DNA of 18,846 nucleotides from an uncultured Granulosicoccaceae bacterium (GTDB lineage Bacteria; Pseudomonadota; Gammaproteobacteria; Granulosicoccales; Granulosicoccaceae). The stretch spans positions 1 to 18,846 of the forward strand of contig CALFBL010000346.1 of NCBI GenBank assembly GCA_937951695.1. The letters run 5' to 3'. The position numbers were made by a program, and so were the translations under genes. Of the stretch, positions 15,667 through 18,846 are shown piece by piece. The notes under the pieces are model-generated. The model was given only the letters and a program-made list of their open reading frames with translations, did no database searches and was not told the origin of the DNA. Position 1 is the first letter of the stretch, and the number at the start of each line of letters is the position of its first letter.

Positions 15667-16763
15667 TAGCTTTCCCCCTGAATACCGCGTAACAACACGT
15701 CTTTGGTAACCACGCCCACCAGCTTGCCGTCATCGGTAATGGCTGTTGGCGTGTCACAACCCACCGCTTGTCCAATCAAGGTATCCAGATCGGCCTCGGA
15801 GGACGAACTGGGCCAGTATTCACTGCCTGACAAACTGCCACCTTGATGCACAAACGCATCAGGCTGGAGCATCACTGTGTGGGCAAACACAAGCTTCAAT
15901 CGCGAGATACCTTGAACGAAATCCGCTACATACTCATCGGCGGGCTGAGTGACGATCTCCTCGGGCGTGCCGATCTGAACGATCACCCCATCTTTCATGA
16001 TGGCGATGCGCGAACCCATGCGAATCGCTTCATCCAAATCGTGGGTGATAAACAAGGTGGTTTTACCCATGACTTTAGAGAGCTCAAGAAATTCATCTTG
16101 CAGGCCGCGCCGTATTAGCGGATCAAGCGCTGAGAAGGGTTCATCCATCAACAAAATTTCCGGGTCAGCCGCCAATGCCCGAGCAAGACCAACGCGTTGC
16201 TGCATCCCGCCGGATAATTCCGACGGCATACGATCCCCATAGCCTTGCAGGCTAACGGTGTCGATCACCTTATCTGCCAGCTGTGAACGGGTAAAGGAAT
16301 CCACGTTCCTGAGCTCCAGGGCAAACGCTATATTGTCGCGCACCGTGCGATGCGGTAATAGCGCCATGTTCTGGAACACCATGCCTATGCGGTCTGCCCG
16401 AAGTTCTCGGAGTTGTTTCCGGTTCAGGCTGCCAACGTCTTGCCCGGAGATCTTTATCGTCCCCGCTGTGGGTTCAATTAGCCGATTGATGTGACGCACC
16501 AATGTGGACTTACCCGAACCGGACAATCCCATGATGCAAAACACTTCGCTTTGATAAACATCAAAGGTAACGTCACGCACCCCCACCACAGCTTCGTATT
16601 GTTCCAACACGTCGCTTTTACTTAAGTTGTCTTGCTTGATGGCAGCAAGTGCTTCATCGGCGCGTTTGCCAAAAATTTTCCAGACATCTTTGACTTCCAC
16701 CACCGGATCTACGGCTGCGTTCGGAGCACTCGAATGGGACATTGTTTGGGTGTTGCTGTTCAT
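15666..16763 (-). CDS. Betaine-type ABC transporter ATP-binding protein (OpuAA/ProV family)
   Basis: The ATPase powers solute import. From the chosen start, Walker A GLSGSGKST is at 79-87, the Q-loop segment is VFQNMALLPHRTV, the signature LSGGMQQRVGLARALA begins at 183, Walker B ILLMDEPFSALD at 203-214 and the switch His in FITHDLDEA at 241. The N-terminal insert KRADEALAAIKQDNLSKSDV and the helix after it are typical of the ProV/OpuAA class. A C-terminal CBS-like segment (residues 285-365, ending KLVGVVTKDVLLRG) may sense ionic strength, as in OpuA, but is shorter than a full CBS pair. I chose ATG 16763, 7 bases after the upstream stop; an ATG at 16814 would overlap that gene by 44 bases. 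The Shine-Dalgarno is weak, so coupling is likely. Confidence 0.93.
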   Translation of the reverse strand: MNSNTQTMSHSSAPNAAVDPVVEVKDVWKIFGKRADEALAAIKQDNLSKSDVLEQYEAVVGVRDVTFDVYQSEVFCIMGLSGSGKSTLVRHINRLIEPTAGTIKISGQDVGSLNRKQLRELRADRIGMVFQNMALLPHRTVRDNIAFALELRNVDSFTRSQLADKVIDTVSLQGYGDRMPSELSGGMQQRVGLARALAADPEILLMDEPFSALDPLIRRGLQDEFLELSKVMGKTTLFITHDLDEAIRMGSRIAIMKDGVIVQIGTPEEIVTQPADEYVADFVQGISRLKLVFAHTVMLQPDAFVHQGGSLSGSEYWPSSSSEADLDTLIGQAVGCDTPTAITDDGKLVGVVTKDVLLRGIQGES

Positions 16764-16770
16764 TAAATCA

Positions 16771-18846
16771 TCAAGCTCGCGCGCGGCTGCGCGTTGGGTC
16801 AACAAACGGAACATCGCCCACCGTAGCGATCAGTCGTTTGCCGTGATTGTCCAATTTTCCAATTTCCAGTTGCACACCGTTTTCTGCATGCTCTGTGGCG
16901 ATTCTAGCCATGGCAATGGCGCAGCCCAGCGTCGGCGATAAACAAGCGCTGGTGATCACGCCAACCTGACGTCGTTCCAACATGACCGGGTCGCCGTGGA
17001 CAGGAGTTTCATCGCCGGCAAAGCGCAGGCCCTTCAATTGACGACGAGGGGTACTTGCGTTTCGCTCTAGCGCGGCCTTGCCGATAAAAGCGTCTTTATT
17101 AAGGTCGATGGCAAAACCGAGGCCAGCCTCAAACGCATCAACGTCCGGCCCGAACTCTGCCCCCGCGGCCATCAGCCCCGCCTCGATACGGATAACATCC
17201 AGCGCGCTCAAACCCATTGGCGTTATGTCATAGGGCCGCCCTGCTTCCATCACAGCATCCCAAATCGCAAGGGCGGACTTTTCATGGCAGAAAATCTCGT
17301 ACCCCAGCTCTCCGGTGTAGCCGCTGCGGGTTAACTGAAACGCTTCCCCATTGCGATCGTGCAAACGTGCAACGGTGGATCCAAACCACTTTAACTGAAA
17401 CAGATCCGTCTGCGTTGGCTGAGTAAAGCACAGCCCGGTTAACAAATCACGACTGCGCGGTCCTTGAATGGCAAGATTTACCAGAGAACCGTATAACGAT
17501 TTGATCCAGACGTTTAATTGCTGCTCCTCTGCCAAGGCTTTTAACTGTAAGCCGCTGTCGTCTGAACCACAACACCAACGAAACGTATCGGCGGTCAAAC
17601 GAAACAAGGTGCCGTCATCAATAACGCTGCCCGATTCATCGCACATCAGGGCGTACAAGCCCCGGTTAATCGAGAGCTTGCTTATGTTTCGACTCAACGC
17701 CCGCTGCAACAGTTTTTCCGCATCAGGCCCCAGCACATCAAATTTGCGAATCGATGACAAGTCCTGAATAGTCACCGCGGTTCGACACGCTTCGATTTCT
17801 TCCTGCACGCGCGTGCCTTCGTAGGATTGTGGTAGCCATAAGTCTCGCGCCACACGATAATCACGGGTCAATGCGCTGGTGCGTTCATGAAACGCTGAAT
17901 GTTCAGTCATGATAGGTTCTGCGTCAGGTTCACGTCGGTACGCCACGGCGTGTGTTATCCGGTTGCTTTTTTTGTAGATGCGAACATGCACATCGGTCGG
18001 GTTCCACCCGTTGATGGGATCTACATCGTCGGGACAGGCGGTTGTTACCGCAACAAGGTCAGCCATCGCTTCCATCGCGACATAGTCTCCTGGTTGCGAC
18101 CAGGCCTCATCGGACTGCAACTGGTGACCTTCATCAATCCATGAATTAAAGAAGAAGTTCACCGCCGGCCACGCCGTCTTGGGCTTGACCGAGTACGGCG
18201 TTAAGGCTGCACTGATGTTATCCGAGCAGTTCAGATGGCCAAAGAAGCCACGTTCCTCATAGCCGCGAGCGGTACACGCTAAGGCGAAGGTATCGTGTCG
18301 GCCCACCGTGTCCTGCTTCAACTTTAATAAGGGCTGCATGTCCTGATCGTAGAATTTGTCGAACAGCCCCGGGATGGGGTACGCACCGCGCACCATGGAA
18401 CGCGTAACGGTTGAATCGATATAGCGCTCCTGGCCACGATCCAGCGCATCACAGCGCAGTGCCATGAAATCTGAGCATTGCTGGCCTTCCACATCGATAA
18501 TTTGAACCGTCTCGCCAGCGCTCAGTTCATACGCCTTTGCGCTTCCTCGGGTAACAGTGAATTCTTCGCGCAGCTCGGCCAAGGGCTCTGGCAAGTAAAT
18601 GCCGCTCTTGCGGGATGGAACGTAGTCAAAATCGATTGCCCCGCCCATACCGCCGGTGAGCAAAGACGCATCACTCAGCCCGGATTGCGGGTCAATTAGC
18701 ATCCACAGGGTCAATGGTGCTTTCGCCCGAACAATGAACGACTCACCCATAGCGGTGCGAGCATCGAACACACTCACAGCGACTAGCTGATCAAGTTTGT
18801 CGCGCCCCCCCTGGTCGATAAAATGTTGAGTGATACCGTGGAGGCC
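16771..18846 (-). CDS. DUF1989-GcvT fusion: predicted aminomethyl/methyl transferase, N-terminus beyond right edge
   Basis: The frame is open to the window edge, so the true start is outside; a GTG at 18777 is only an internal candidate. Numbered from that codon, residues 73-267 are a DUF1989 domain: AGETVQIIDVEGQQCSDFMA, GRHDTFALAC (H161, D162, C168), HLNCSDN (H181, C184) and VTTACPDDVDPINGWNPTDV (C248). Some DUF1989 proteins (CgdAB) act as carboxyguanidine deiminase. Residues 285-668 are a glycine-cleavage T-protein fold: HERTSALTRDYRV, IQDLSSIRKFDVLGPDAEKL, GSVIDDGTLFRL, SGYTGELGYEIF, GLSALDVIRIEAGLMAAGAE and LGFAIDLNKDAFIGKAAL. The fold transfers methyl or aminomethyl groups to tetrahydrofolate; DmdA and dimethylglycine/sarcosine enzymes share it. 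The operon with a betaine-type importer suggests demethylation of the imported solute. Confidence 0.88.
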   Translation of the reverse strand, partial: GLHGITQHFIDQGGRDKLDQLVAVSVFDARTAMGESFIVRAKAPLTLWMLIDPQSGLSDASLLTGGMGGAIDFDYVPSRKSGIYLPEPLAELREEFTVTRGSAKAYELSAGETVQIIDVEGQQCSDFMALRCDALDRGQERYIDSTVTRSMVRGAYPIPGLFDKFYDQDMQPLLKLKQDTVGRHDTFALACTARGYEERGFFGHLNCSDNISAALTPYSVKPKTAWPAVNFFFNSWIDEGHQLQSDEAWSQPGDYVAMEAMADLVAVTTACPDDVDPINGWNPTDVHVRIYKKSNRITHAVAYRREPDAEPIMTEHSAFHERTSALTRDYRVARDLWLPQSYEGTRVQEEIEACRTAVTIQDLSSIRKFDVLGPDAEKLLQRALSRNISKLSINRGLYALMCDESGSVIDDGTLFRLTADTFRWCCGSDDSGLQLKALAEEQQLNVWIKSLYGSLVNLAIQGPRSRDLLTGLCFTQPTQTDLFQLKWFGSTVARLHDRNGEAFQLTRSGYTGELGYEIFCHEKSALAIWDAVMEAGRPYDITPMGLSALDVIRIEAGLMAAGAEFGPDVDAFEAGLGFAIDLNKDAFIGKAALERNASTPRRQLKGLRFAGDETPVHGDPVMLERRQVGVITSACLSPTLGCAIAMARIATEHAENGVQLEIGKLDNHGKRLIATVGDVPFVDPTRSRARA

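Overview
This window looks like the chromosome of a moderate-GC proteobacterium, most likely a gammaproteobacterium. The evidence is the yciO-scpA-scpB order, a YciO very close to the E. coli protein, a Pseudomonas-type MetZ and a periplasmic parvulin. A marine or osmolyte-using lifestyle is suggested by the betaine-type transporter and its partner enzyme, but this is inference. Ordinary stop codons (TAG, TAA, TGA) end intact genes, so I see no recoding.

Layout, left to right. (1) 1-4569, minus strand: yciO, scpA and scpB, followed by a long Ala/Glu/Arg/Lys-rich coiled-coil reading frame that leaves the window. scpA and scpB overlap by 4 bases. ScpB carries a very long acidic, repetitive tail. 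(2) 4643-5464, plus strand: a secreted parvulin prolyl isomerase. (3) 5465-6504: a complete small IS1/IS1595-like insertion sequence with 26-bp imperfect inverted repeats, fitted exactly between two stop codons. (4) 6504-8994, minus strand: metZ and a glycerate 2-kinase, probably one operon, with a recognisable promoter whose -10 lies inside a perfect 14-bp palindrome. (5) 9060-11027, plus strand: two overlapping, decayed genes, a TPR/Cds6-like periplasmic protein and an L,D-transpeptidase. Between them they carry four in-frame stops and one frameshift. (6) 11175-12820, minus strand: a DUF3291 protein and a zinc-ribbon/HELGH metallopeptidase. (7) 12879-18846, minus strand: a four-gene operon ending in a strong hairpin terminator. 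It encodes a DUF1989-GcvT fusion enzyme (cut by the right edge) and an OpuA/ProU-type ABC importer: ATPase, permease with an extra N-terminal membrane domain, and binding protein.

How the genes work together. ScpAB would act with SMC in chromosome condensation. MetZ makes homocysteine directly from O-succinylhomoserine and sulfide. The last operon is the most interesting: a transporter for betaine-like solutes is co-transcribed with a two-domain enzyme. One domain belongs to the DUF1989 family, which includes carboxyguanidine deiminase; the other to the folate-dependent methyl/aminomethyl transferases. This suggests uptake and C1/nitrogen catabolism of a methylated nitrogenous solute whose identity cannot be read from sequence.
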